Source: Funneliformis mosseae (lineage: Eukaryota > Glomeromycota > Glomeromycetes > Glomerales > Glomeraceae). From it: DNA of 20,706 bases. Of this stretch, positions 9,255 through 18,755 are shown piece after piece. The translations under genes and the position numbers were made by a program. The notes under the pieces were generated by a model. That model saw only the letters and a list, made by a program, of their open reading frames with translations. It was not told where the DNA came from and did not search any database. The stretch lies in the NCBI GenBank assembly GCA_910592005.1, contig CAJVPP010001335.1, forward strand, positions 1 through 20,706, read 5' to 3'. Numbering within the stretch: position 1 is the first letter of the stretch; every line of letters begins with the position of its first letter.

Positions 9255-10419
9255 CTTGTTTATCAGAATCATTAGAAAATAAGTCTATATGCATATTTTT
9301 CTTTTAGAACTTGAATTAAAAGATAAATAATTGATAAAGTAACATAGGATATTCTATTAAAATAAGTAGTAGCATTATTAAATGGTACTTATAAATCAAT
9401 AATTTGTTTTAACAAATTTCATTTATAAGATAATAAAAGCTATTTTTTAAGTTTTTTCTATTTATACGATCATCAAAAATATCTGATAAAGGTAAAGTTA
9501 CTGCTAACCATTTAATTGCTTTACATAATTTTAATAAATGATTTCAAGGATGATATTTTGAATTTCAATACATTTTTATATCAGTAATATTTTACAAAAT
9601 TTTTCTTTTGAATTAGCTGTAATATTAACTATTGTTAGAATATTAAAAATATTATCATTATCAGAATTATTGTTAGTAAAATTATTAAGGTTTCTGATGT
9701 TATTATAAGATCTTTATATAGTTGACATTCTTTTTGAGTATTATTAAAACGTTTACTTTATTTAGAACTTGTAAAAAAATGCACCAAACATTTAATTTAT
9801 TTAATATAAATACTATTCTTTCAAAATGCACAATTAATTGAAAGTTGTAAAGTATGAATATTACAAAATAAATGATTAACATCATCCATAAATCAATTGC
9901 ATTAATTATATTACTACTATTATTAGTTATAACATAAGTAATTTTTCCTTTTAAATTAAATTCAACTACCTTTTTTTTTAAAAATAATAAAATATTTTTT
10001 TCTGAATATGGATATAGCATATATTATATAGAAAGAAGATAATCATATACATTAAAATCACTTAACATTCAATGTAAAGTTATAATAATATATCCATGTT
10101 TGCTTTTGACTTTCCAAAGATCAGTTGTTAAAGAAGCTAATTCACAAGTATTTTTAAGTAATTTTTTAATTCCTCAATTGCATTGGTATAACCAATATGA
10201 ATTTCTTTTTTTATTCTTTTATCAGATATAATTGAAAATACAGGATCAATAATTGATATCATTTTCTGATAATCTTTATCTTGAATTACATTAATCGAAA
10301 GATTATTGATAGTTATCTATCCTGCAATGGCTTACCTAATTTTTAATTTTACAATTTTTTATGTGGTTTAGTTTTTGCCTGTTCAATTAATTGTAATAAA
10401 GTTTGTTAGATAGATTTAT

Positions 10420-10502
10420 CTTATAGTTAAATAAAATATAAATAAATATTTATAAAAGAAATATTTTTAAGAATAATAATTATAAATAAAATATAATATT
10501 AC
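10420..10502 (-). other. Candidate 83-bp intron after the BED finger of the first hAT gene
   Basis: The minus strand reads AATAAA, then GTAATATTATATTTT, and ends TTTAACTATAAG before a segment coding TLLQLIEQAKTKPHKK. The position, between the BED finger and the next conserved block, is plausible. The 5' junction cannot be placed exactly because of nearby mutations. Confidence 0.45.
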
Positions 10503-10832
10503 TTTATTAATTTTCTTGAATATTATATTTCTGTAAAGATAATTTGTTATATTGCCTGTAGCTCCATCATTTAAAAACTATCAAACACAACTTATTTCTT
10601 CATTTTTCAAGTTTATAATTATAATTTGACAAATATTACATTTGTCATTAGAACTTATATTGATGTTTTCAAATCCAACTAGATTTTATATATTGGTATT
10701 TAGGTTTATTAAATTTTACTTTTTTTTTGAGGATGATTATTCCAGTTATTCTTATTTTTCTTCAAGAAAAATTACAGTATTATCATTTTTTGAACTAGAA
10801 AACTCATTAGCATTCAATTTATTATCATTCAT

Positions 10833-11128
10833 ATAAGCTAAAAATTTTATTAAAGATTATTGAGATTTGAAAAAAATATTCGAAATTTTTAAATTTCCAA
10901 TTTGATAATAAGGGGTGGAAAAAAATTTTATTTCATGTGAATTTTCTTTTGTAATTTATATTTTTATATCATTTAATTAAAATAGAAATTTGGTAAGAAA
11001 AGATGTAAATTTTCTTATAAATAATATTAAACCTTTAAGAAAGGAATTTTTATGATAAATTTGATTGATATTATCATTTTAAAATATATATTATCATTGT
11101 AAAAAAAGGGTAAACTGAATTACACAAT
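10833..11128. other. Upstream flank of the first hAT gene, no gene seen
   Basis: A/T-rich sequence, presumably the 5' untranslated and promoter side of the minus-strand hAT gene. AAGGGGTGGAAAAAAATTTT at 10910-10929 resembles an hAT-like terminal word but faces away from the gene and has no partner in the window. Confidence 0.35.
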
Positions 11129-11229
11129 AATTAATTAGGTATAAATAAAAACACAACCATAATTTAATTATATTTAATTTATTTATCTTATTTTTAAAAT
11201 GGTTATGTATAAATTAGCCATGATTAATT
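11129..11229. repeat. ~100-bp hairpin, MITE-like
   Basis: AATTAATTAGGTATAAAT... ACACAACCAT (11129-11160) pairs with the reverse complement of 11200-11229 (ATGGTTATGTATAAATT and ATTAATT), with small bulges. The intervening ~40 bp is A/T only. It looks like a miniature inverted-repeat insertion; the flanking bases do not give a clear duplication. Confidence 0.6.
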
Positions 11230-11280
11230 TAAACTGTCAAATTTTAACCAGATCAAATGGATATTCAGATTGTTAACACT

Positions 11281-11378
11281 TAAACAACTTAATCTAATTT
11301 GATATAAGTAACCTGAATGATCATAAATCTCTATATTGTAAACATATTTATTCAATATATTTAAAGAATCAAGTCAAA
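11281..11378 (-). repeat. Inverted repeat arm right of the first hAT gene
   Basis: Partner of 7673-7740; see that entry for the shared blocks. It lies about 450 bp upstream of the hAT start codon, between two hairpin segments. Confidence 0.5.
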
Positions 11379-11464
11379 TTTTCATCATGTTAATCCATTC
11401 TTTACAAAAAATTTGAAATTAGTTATAATTCTTTTAACATATTTTAGTAGTAATAGCTAGTAAT

Positions 11465-11556
11465 CCAAATGATCTCAAATGACTCAAATGACTAGTTACG
11501 TATCATTTAGTCATTTTAGTATCAAATGACAAATGATACAGTCATTTTCTGAACCA
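11465..11556. repeat. CAAATGA motif cluster with an internal hairpin
   Basis: CAAATGA occurs five times and its inverse TCATTT three times within 92 bp. Positions 11500-11516 (GTATCATTTAGTCATTT) and 11524-11539 (AAATGACAAATGATAC) form a hairpin with one bulged base and a 7-nt loop. A second overlapping dyad pairs AAATGACTA (11486-11494) with TAGTCATTT (11508-11516). Such clusters are common near ends of hAT-type elements; no boundary is proven here. Confidence 0.7.
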
Positions 11557-11833
11557 ATTATTTTTCACATTTTATGTATAAATTAGATAATTACATTATT
11601 TAATGATCTTTAATATATTTATTAAACAAGCATTTTTAATGAACTAAATTTAAAAAATTATAAAAAATTATAATTCAAATTTCTTTTCTATTTGTAATTT
11701 ACTATTTTAAATTAATTATTTATTATACTTTAATAAATTATAAATAAATTATAAACAAATAATATAAAAACTTAAATAATACGAGTTCAAACAATTTTTT
11801 ATTAAAAATGATATTATTACTGATATTTTCAAT

Positions 11834-12301
11834 CTAATCTAAATTAGTCAATATATTCACAAATACAGGTGATTCAAATCTATTATTGAAAATATTACTA
11901 AAAAGCCATTTTGTAAACAGATCATCAGCTAGATGAATAGTACGATCTACAGTTATAAAAGCTGATAGATTTGCCTCATCACTATATAAAAAATTTTCCT
12001 TACCATTAAAAAACTTTCCTCACAAATCATACCTATACAATTTTGAATTATACGCACTTATTATTTTGTTGAATCAATGGTATCATTATTATTACATTTA
12101 AAATTAGGTTCATAAAATTGTAAAGGATTCTTCATCATCACCAATTGTTATATCATCAGCCATCTTACTATTGTTATCTTTTTCCTTAGAAGTTTCAAAA
12201 ATATCTGAAACATCAGAAATTTTATAAGATTGTATATGAGTTACTATATGATTTTATTTATAAATTTTCTGATTTTTTAACTTCAAATTTTTCTTTTACG
12301 C
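11834..12301 (-). pseudogene. C-terminal part of the second hAT (DUF659-type) transposase, split by an LTR insertion
   Basis: This is the 3' end of the gene whose 5' part lies at 18756-20706. Just past the LTR boundary the minus strand reads RKRKI in the frame that continues LRSNIL from the other side. Further on come the acid-rich SKEKDNNSKMADDITIGDDE (near 12190-12135) and, after a shift, YSDEANLSAFITVDRTIH and LADDLFTKWLFSNIFNN. The segment ends FVNILTNLD at TAG 11834-11836. Acidic tails followed by a short hydrophobic end are usual in these hAT proteins. Stops and at least two frame changes lie within. The link to the right-hand part is inferred from frame, family and the duplicated ACGC. 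Confidence 0.72.
12298..12301. repeat. Target-site duplication ACGC, left copy
   Basis: ACGC directly precedes the left LTR and is repeated directly after the right LTR (18756-18759). Four bases is short for LTR elements (4-6 usual) but falls inside a codon-level join of the interrupted hAT gene. Confidence 0.7.
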
Positions 12302-12993
12302 TATTAATAGAAGAAATTACAACTCCAAATATCATGTGAAATCTGTTAATCAATAATGATCTCACATTAGATGATATCACTGCTTCATCAAATAGTGATC
12401 AATAATAATTTATATTTTACCTATTGTGCCTGTTTATTCTGTATTTCCTGTATAATCTATTTATTCTGTTTACTCTGTTTTACCTGTAATTTCTTTAACA
12501 TCTGTAATTTATTTTACTTCTTTTTATTACTTTTATAGTTTATATTATTTTTATTATTTTATTATATTTTTATTAAAACATATATCTATATTTAGTTAAA
12601 TTTATAGTGTAGCAAGTAGTTAGCTATAGTAAATTTATTTTGTATAAATAGAATAGCTTTTTGCTCAAGTTGTAAATTAACTCTTTTGTGAATTTCAAGT
12701 TATAAATAAAGGAATCAATTTAAATTCATATAAACTACTTTTTCCTTCAATATTATCCTTTATCTAAGATTGTTGTAATATACTATACTAATTTGCTATT
12801 GAGTTTATCATTATGAATTCGATTAAATATATCTTAAATTCTAAGACATAATAAATTGCTAAGTTGATTCTAGTATAACAGATACCTGTAGGACTTAGAG
12901 AAAATTCTAAGATTAGAAACTCCAATATGTAGAATCAACTGCTGCAGTTACTTAATTTAGATGTTAAGATAAATGAAAATGAACCTAGTAATA
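12302..12993 (+). repeat. Left LTR (692 bp)
   Basis: Aligns along its whole length with 18064-18755 with an offset of 5762, dropping to 5761 across a single-base gap and returning before the end. Shared landmarks include GAAGAAATTACAACTCCAAA at the start, TAGTGATCAATAATAATTTA, CAAGTAGTTAGCTATAG, TATAAATAAAGGAATCAATT (a possible TATA box or polyadenylation signal) and AATCAACTGCTGCAGT near the end. Differences between copies are mostly transitions. Confidence 0.93.
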
Positions 12994-13010
12994 ATTTAGT
13001 GATTCCTATC
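12994..13010 (+). promoter_or_regulatory. Possible primer-binding site
   Basis: Immediately after the left LTR the plus strand reads ATTTAGTGATTCCTATC. If TAG here was TGG, TGGTGATTCC would be a legitimate complement of a tRNA 3' end (GGAATCACCA). This needs one assumed G to A change and no specific tRNA is proposed, so it is weak. Confidence 0.3.
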
Positions 13011-13676
13011 AAGAAATAAAAATATTGAAAAAAGTAGAAAGAAGCTTAAAAGAGAAGATAGTGGAAATGAAGTATTGAATTAAAGTTACATAAAGGTTAT
13101 ACAAAGGCTTAACAGATAGTATCTATCATCTCTGACCTCATAAAAGCTTATGTAACATTTTGATCACATAAAGTTCACTAAAGATCACCTGACTAAATGC
13201 TAAATCTCAATTAGATAAAAGAAATAATGAATGCAAATTTAAAACTAAAGATACATATGTTATATTTTGACTTTGACGAATCAGAATTTTATAAAATTTA
13301 AACCATTAGAATTGTCAAATCTTAAGAATTATGATGACATATGTTTCATTTAAATTGGATTACTGGATGGCAAGATAATTGAAGAAATGTTATTTTTATT
13401 TTATTTTCATTTATATAATTAATGGACAAAGTTTTTATTTTAGTTTTTAGTTTTAGTTTTTTTAGACAAGATTTTTACTAAGCCTAAGCAAAAGTGAGAG
13501 CTTTGGGTTTTTTACTCATCCTGTAAAAAAATGAGAGAGATATAGAAAGATTTTGAATAGCAAATAATTATAAATACCAGATACCAGTAAGAAGAAAAAT
13601 GCCTTAATGTTTTAAAGTCTAAGGAGTAGAATCATTGTATGGTTCAATGCAAAAAGATATATACCTCAAAAAATCG
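12994..13676. other. LTR-element interior, left part, no recognised gene
   Basis: No domain was recognised on either strand. The least A/T-rich piece (13470-13560, around CTAAGCCTAAGCAAAAGTGA and ACTCATCCTGTAAAAAAATG) and AATTGGATTACTGGATGGCA at 13354 look like decayed unique sequence and may be coding remnants. Confidence 0.4.
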
Positions 13677-13699
13677 TTAATAAAAAAAAATTTTATTAA
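13677..13699. repeat. Perfect 9-bp dyad around an A run
   Basis: TTAATAAAA, AAAAA, TTTTATTAA. It lies at the approximate left border of the nested transposon, but the opposite border has no matching sequence. Confidence 0.5.
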
Positions 13700-13765
13700 T
13701 AAACTTTTTTTTTTTTCTTATTTAAATTTTATTAGTACATATTTGAAAATATAAAAATATGAATA

Positions 13766-15185
13766 TTAGGTATCATAATCAGAATCATCATATTGATCAG
13801 ACTCATCATCAATTAATTGTACATCTTCATCAGACTCGAGATATTCCTTAGCGATTTTAAGCACTTTTCTCCAAAACTCAACTACAACTTTTGAATTAAT
13901 TTTTTTTTAAATGCACTTAGAAGTGTATTTTAAATGGATAAAAGATTTGAATGAAGACCCGACCTTGCAACTTTGCCCTTTACAACAGCTCAAATACCTT
14001 TAATTAGTTGAAGTTCACAGTAATAGAAAGGGTAAAAAATACTTGATGATTGTATTATTTTGCTATTTTAATACAAGAAAATGGCACCTTTTCTTTGTAT
14101 TCTTTAATAAGCTCCAAAAGTTCTGGTCTTTATAATTCATTAGAAAAAGCAATATTATTAGCGGTTAACCAGTCAGCTATTTCTTTTTTTTTGTGCTTGA
14201 AGTTAGAACACTTTCAGCTCGTCATTTATGATATCTTGCTCCATCTATGTGAATGTTTACTGTCCCATACTTTTTATGAAGTATTTTCAAAGTATCAAAA
14301 AAAGGTTTTCAAAAATTTCTGCATTAAAGTTTTCATGATAATCCACTTGATCAGGAACAATGTTAGCATCTTTGACGACTTCAAGAATATCATCCCATCC
14401 TTTAGCATTATTTCTTTTTCATTCTTGATTTCCTGAAGGTTTAATTGTTAGATCTCAAATATGAACAGAGTTGGAATAAGTTTACTGCATAGTTTATTAG
14501 AAGGTCTGTTTTAGAATACAATAATTGCTCTAAAAATTACTACCAATAGATCATGTTCAGGTGTTAAAACAACACCTTAATGAGGAACCCATATATTGCG
14601 AGAAATATGATGTAAATGGCAATATGACTCATCAAGAAAAACTTTTGGATGACATGAAACATCATTATTGCCTTCCAAATTAGCAAAATGAAATTGAAAA
14701 TAATGACAACGAAATGCAACATTATTTGGAGATTTATGAAGAATATTTCTTTATTCTCCTTGATCATAATAATATTCTAAATAATGTAATAGCCGAAGAC
14801 GCTGCCATTTAGAAAATGTATATCCTTGTTCAGAAAGATATTGACATAAAATAGGTATAGAAGCTTGCTCAGCCATTTTGTTAGCATTTAAAATTTTCAT
14901 ACGCAAAAGTTCTGAAATATTCTCATTGAATTGAAATTTCAGTCTTTCAAGAGTTTTATGTAGCATAAAAGTACCGTTATTACGTTTTTTTCAATCTAAC
15001 ACAACCTTTCCAATTGTATACTCAGAAATGCTCAATACCTCAGCAACTCACTTGCGTAATGTAAGCTTCTAATGGGCTCTTCCTACAGAACTAATCTTAG
15101 AGAAATAATTACAAAGGTTAATTATCATCGATTTTTTATTGTTTGTTAATGATGCAGCATTTTATTTTAAAGGAGAAGAAGACAT
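13766..15185 (-). pseudogene. Tc1/mariner-superfamily transposase with long D-E spacing, nested in the LTR element
   Basis: Read from ATG at 15183-15185 (MSSSPLK). The N-terminal region includes WVAEVLSISEYTIGKVVLD (about 15055-14995), a helix-turn-helix-like block. Next are LERLKFQFNENISELLRMKI and WQRLRLLHYLEYYYDQGE (to 14754). The first catalytic block is HPKVFLDESYCHLHHISRN (Asp at 14631-14633) and the second is NIHIDGARYHK (Asp at 14243-14245). A ~80-residue insert with LADWLTANNIAF and RPELLELIKEYKEKVPFSC follows. The third block, CELQLIKGI-stop-AVVKG, has AAA (Lys) at 13999-14001 where Glu is expected and TGA at 13990-13992 for Trp. The acidic tail ESDEDVQLIDDESD ends at TAA 13766-13768. 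About 80 residues between the second Asp and the Glu position suit the Sailor (DD82E) group rather than DD34E; that name is inference. Several frame changes confirm inactivity. The element probably spans roughly 13677-15345. Confidence 0.85.
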
Positions 15186-15844
15186 GATATAATAAAAAAA
15201 TTTTTATCAGTTAATATCTTTTAATCATAATCTACTAATAACATAAATTTTAGGCTGTAATGTTTGGTTGTATATAAAATTTTTTAGTATAGATTATTTC
15301 CTTTTTTGGTGAAATATACATCTTTTTGTACCGGATTATACTAAGGAATTGAAAAAAGGTTTATTACTTAGTCTGTTAATAATATGAAAGTATTAGGATA
15401 CCTCAGATGGTAAGATATTCTGCCAAAGGATTCCAGAAAGAAATAGATTAGGATTTTTATAGATTTATCAACAATTTTAAATTTTAGAGAATTTATTCAA
15501 AGAAAAGATTTTTAATCACGTAAAGTAATGATATTTGACGAATTATGATAAAGATATAAAATATATTTTATTAAATTAATAATGATCTTATGATATCAGA
15601 AAAGATTATAAGAGTGAAAGCGAAAGTGTCAACAGCGTGATTGGCAGTTCTTGAAATAATATTAGAAAAAGTAAAAATGCAACAATATGTAAGAATTTTA
15701 TTAAATAACAGAAAAATATTAAGATACATCAAGTAGAAAGAGAACAAAAAGGAGAAAGAAAAATAATCTATTTCAACAAATTTTCTACATGAAGCTGATC
15801 AAGTACATAGTTATAATCGCTATTAAATTGTTTGACTGATTGAT
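15186..15844. other. Right flank of nested transposon and LTR-element interior, no recognised gene
   Basis: 15290-15345 (around TGGTGAAATATACATCTTTT and GTACCGGATTATACT) is a candidate outer end of the nested transposon. From about 15400 the LTR-element interior resumes with no domain recognised. A plus-strand frame near 15600-15720 (KIIRVKAKVSTA, LAVLEIILEKVKMQQYVRIL) is Lys/Val-rich but too short to assign. Confidence 0.4.
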
Positions 15845-16123
15845 TTAATATTCGAATTCTTTCATAATCTTACTGATGATCATTCTCTTGAAGAAAATAT
15901 AATTCTTTCTTATGTCAATTTTATGCTTCTTTGAGATGATTAAACCTATTATCTTGATGACATAAACGAGAAAAAAATCAGTTAGTTTCATTTCTAAAAG
16001 ATTATATTTTATAGAAAGTTCAGAAATTTGAGAAAATAAAATAGAAAGTTGTTCTCTTAAGCCCAAATTTTCTCAACATAATTTCAAATTTTCTTGATGA
16101 AGATGAGTTTCTTCTTGGACCTC
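15845..16123 (-). pseudogene. Coiled-coil-like protein remnant of unknown family
   Basis: A minus-strand frame from 16123 to TAA 15845-15847 with a single internal TGA (16073-16075). It opens EVQEETHLHQENLKL, then after the stop continues LREQLSILFSQISELSIKYN and LLEMKL. The spaced Leu/Ile and polar residues give heptad-like periodicity over about 45 residues. A less regular, Ile/Lys-rich C-terminus follows. I do not recognise the family; it could be a Gag-type or cargo protein of the LTR element if that element reads on the minus strand. No start codon or upstream exon could be placed. Confidence 0.4.
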
Positions 16124-17383
16124 TTAATAAGAATTTGTAGTCTGAACAGAGAAAGGGTACACTTAAAATTGTGAAGTTAAGCATTTTCGACTAGCAAATA
16201 CCAATTCACTGAAAGGTTAGCTTAATAAACCCAATGATGTTCTGAATAACTACATATTAATACAGAATAATAGAGGCTGTAATAATCAGTTTTAAGCAAG
16301 GAAAACTCATGTTCTAAGAATCTACAGTATAGTAGAGAAAAGAAGGCAAAGTATTAATATATGTGCTAAGTCATATTATTTGAGGTCGAATAACTATCAC
16401 AGTTCTCAAACATTAGATAGGATGCATATATCAATCAATCAGGATAAGTTCTGTATAAGATACATTCTATTTTACAGCTATCATGTCTAAACTATTCTTA
16501 GATATACCTGTCTCAACTTGGAAAACTCTTTCACTAAAATAATTTTTTTGATAAGTTAAAGCTCTATGACAAGTAGCAGGAAACTTTTTTTTTGATTGTT
16601 CAAACTATGATAAAAGTTAAAAATATTCTAAAAAGTTTAAAAATTTGTAATAATTTTGGAAAAAGATGAAAATTTGTGAAAAATTAGAGAAATTTTTGAA
16701 CAAATATTTATAATCAAAAGAAGTGGCTATGAAAAATTTTCAAGACTGTGAGAATTATTTTTTTGTAGAAAAATAAACAAAAATCTATTGGATGATGATC
16801 ATTGCATAGAAATTTATAGAATAAAAACCTGTTTAAAATTGGTGTAGTTGATCAATATTACTAAATTAGATAATCACGTAATATTTATATAATACATTTT
16901 GATTAACATTTCTTTATTTAATACAAAATTCAGAAAATTTTCGTAAGCTGTATAATTTTAAGAGTTTGACAAAATGCATGCATGAAAATTAAGGAATATG
17001 AAAATGTTAGTTTTCCTGAAAAAGAAATTACTTATAATATTTATGTAGTTTATACATTAAGAAAAGTTAAATAACATAATCAGTTAATCAAAAGTTAATT
17101 TTAGATTTATGTTCAATAATTTTCTTATGGTAGATTTCTTAAATATTAGATTTCAATGAACTTTTTTGATATAGAAAAAGATTAAGTATATCAAAAATGA
17201 AGATCAAATCAATATAATCAAGACACTAAATATATAGTTTTATTTACAAAATGATCAATATAAATATATAACTCAGCCACAATTACCAGCCCAATTAAGC
17301 AAACTATCAGCAAAGAAAAATTTCAAGAAAAAAACTAAGTAAAAATAAAAATCTCAACCATCACTCAGACCATCCAACTGAAG
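16124..17383. other. LTR-element interior, centre, no recognised gene
   Basis: 16160-16540 is the least A/T-rich part and may carry decayed upstream sequence of the coiled-coil remnant. I could not keep a minus-strand frame open for more than about 20 codons. 16560-17210 is low-complexity A/T sequence. No reverse transcriptase, integrase or RNase H motif was seen. Confidence 0.4.
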
Positions 17384-17620
17384 TTAACACCTGAACTCCC
17401 TACAAGTCTTTGTAAAATAACACTGCTCTAAAAATACCTTCTTTTGATGAAAGTTTTTAGTTTTTAGCATATTTATTCTTCTTAATGGTTCTTCACGAGT
17501 ATTTTGATCAACTACAAGATATGCTAGCTTATTAATCATAAGCAGCCTTTTTTTTCTTCTTTTTGTATTTGAGTTTGCAAAGTTGCAAACTGTTTATGAA
17601 CTTTATTTTTTTGTTATGAA
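17384..17620 (-). pseudogene. Short minus-strand coding remnant, family unknown
   Basis: An ATG-initiated 51-codon frame (17539 down to TAA 17384-17386) reads MINKLAYLVVDQNTREEPLR at its start and ends CREFRC. Directly upstream, in a different frame, is HKQFATLQTQIQKEEKK (about 17600-17550), a Gln/Lys-rich helix-like stretch. The two frames meet at an A/T homopolymer near 17548, so a slip there probably broke one protein. It lies ~450 bp inside the right LTR, where a Gag would start if the element read on the minus strand. That placement is suggestive only; no domain was recognised. Confidence 0.35.
17573..17590. repeat. Perfect palindrome GTTTGCAA-AG-TTGCAAAC
   Basis: Eight-base arms with a two-base centre. 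It lies inside the upstream half of the minus-strand remnant at 17384-17620 and may be coincidental. Confidence 0.5.
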
Positions 17621-18051
17621 TGGAAAGTTTTATACATTCAACTTTCTTTTAAACATTATTTTATGAGCGATTATTAGAAAGCATTTTATTTTTTTTGATA
17701 TTTGACAAGTTAAAGAAAATTTGAATTTGAATTTGAATAATTAGATCAACACATGTAGAATTTTACTATTTAAGAAAAATAATTTATCATGTAATCTCAA
17801 TTAGAAGATCATTCAAAATTGAATTATTTATATAGAATTTTAAGTCCCATAAGTCTAAAAATTAACAAATTTAACCCTATATAATGTTAAAAGAACCTAT
17901 ATTTGTAAGGTCAATTGTGAATAGCATGCTTTTTTTTGATAGGTCATATATGAATAAGGTGTGCATTCTGCAAAATTTTTTTACAAATTTTTAGAAATAC
18001 AGAATCTTATTTCGAAGGCGAAATCCTTTTTCACTACTATATTCAAAATTT
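17621..18051. other. LTR-element interior adjoining the right LTR, no gene seen
   Basis: A/T-rich. It contains a short run of GAATTT/AATTTG triplets (17720-17740) and TTTCGAAGGCGAAA at 18010-18023, one of the few CpG-containing spots in the window. Confidence 0.4.
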
Positions 18052-18063
18052 AAGTTAGAGGAT
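18052..18063 (+). promoter_or_regulatory. Possible polypurine tract
   Basis: AAGTTAGAGGAT lies directly before the right LTR. It is purine-biased but interrupted by three T, so as a plus-strand priming site it is only a weak candidate. Confidence 0.3.
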
Positions 18064-18755
18064 TGTTAATGGAAGAAATTACAACTCCAAATATTACATG
18101 GAATTTGTTAATCAATAATAATCTTATGCTAAATGATATCACTGCTACGCTAAGTAGTGATCAATAATAATTTATATTTTACCTATTGCATCTGTTTTTC
18201 TGTATTTCTTATATAGTTTGTTTATTTTGTTTACTCTATTTTACCTGTAATTTCTTTAATGTCTGTAATTTATTTTACTTCTTTTTATTGCTTTTATAGT
18301 TTATATTATTTTTATTATTTTATTATATTTTTATTGAAATATATATCTATATTTAGTTAAATTTATAGCATAGCAAGTAGTTAGCTATAGCAAATTTATT
18401 TTGTATAAATAGAATAACTTTTTGCTCAAGTTGTAAAATTTTCTTTTTTGCGAGTTTTAAGTTATAAATAAAGGAATCAATTTAAATCCATACAAACTAT
18501 TTTTTCCTTCAACGTTATTCCTTATTTAGAATTATTATCATATACTATACTAATTTGCTATTGAGTTCGTTATTATGAGTTTAATTAAATATATCTTAAA
18601 TTATAAGATGTAATAAATTGCCAAGTTGATTTCAGTATAATGGATACCTATAGGAGTTAGAGAAAATCCTAAGGTCAAAAACTCCAATGTGTAAAATCAA
18701 CTGCTGCAGTCGCTCTACTTAGACATTAAAATAAATAAAAATGAATCCAGTAATA
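18064..18755 (+). repeat. Right LTR (692 bp)
   Basis: Direct copy of 12302-12993 (details there). It keeps the TG start (TGTTAATGG) that the left copy has lost to TA, and retains CG at some sites where the left copy reads TA or TG, so it has decayed independently. Confidence 0.93.

Larger units (their letters stand above)
8464..10832 (-). pseudogene. hAT-family transposase with BED zinc finger, inactivated
   Basis: Read on the minus strand from ATG at 10830-10832. A Ser/Asn-rich N-terminus leads to a BED-type finger with KCNICQ (Cys codons within 10629-10640) and GATGNITNYLYRN near 10570-10535, where the expected His residues are Tyr or lost. IIDPVFSIISDKRIKKEI follows near 10255-10205, then LASLTTDLWKVKSKHGYI with the first catalytic Asp at 10120-10122. 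ITNNSSNIINAI has the second catalytic Asp as AAT at 9922-9924. An acidic Ser-rich linker lies near 9290-9130. The C-terminal dimerisation block reads FPNVAKLTKKYLSISAF, stop, VFSKRLFFNVSNQITAK (8620-8530). The frame closes at TAA 8464-8466. Two candidate introns lie at 9205-9254 and 10420-10502. Many stops and shifts show it is dead. Family identity is firm. Confidence 0.88.
12302..18755. mobile_element. LTR element, 6.45 kb, nested in a hAT transposase gene
   Basis: Two direct 692-bp repeats (12302-12993, 18064-18755) bound a 5.07-kb interior and are flanked by ACGC. The ends read TATTAATAG/TGTTAATGG at the left and CCTAGTAATA/CCAGTAATA at the right, so both termini look like decayed TG...CA. 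The interior contains a later minus-strand transposon (13766-15185). The remaining ~3.6 kb shows no recognisable protease, integrase or reverse transcriptase on either strand. Orientation is unsettled. A purine-biased tract before the right LTR and a possible primer-binding site after the left LTR favour plus, whereas the only coding traces are on the minus strand. It may be a non-autonomous LTR derivative. Confidence 0.85.

Noticed and set aside
10642..10836. Plus-strand open frame of 64 codons
   Set aside because: Antisense to the N-terminus and BED finger of the first hAT pseudogene.
10908..10930. hAT terminal inverted repeat (AAGGGGTGGA)
   Set aside because: It is oriented away from the adjacent hAT gene and has no inverted partner at a sensible distance in the window.
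13677..13699. Terminal inverted repeat of the nested DD~80E element
   Set aside because: The dyad is built only of A and T, and the candidate right end (15290-15345) does not match it; kept only as a local palindrome.
14050..14436. Plus-strand open frame of 128 codons
   Set aside because: It lies exactly antisense to the second and third catalytic blocks of the DD~80E transposase, has no recognisable domain, and its composition is that of a reversed A/T-rich coding strand.
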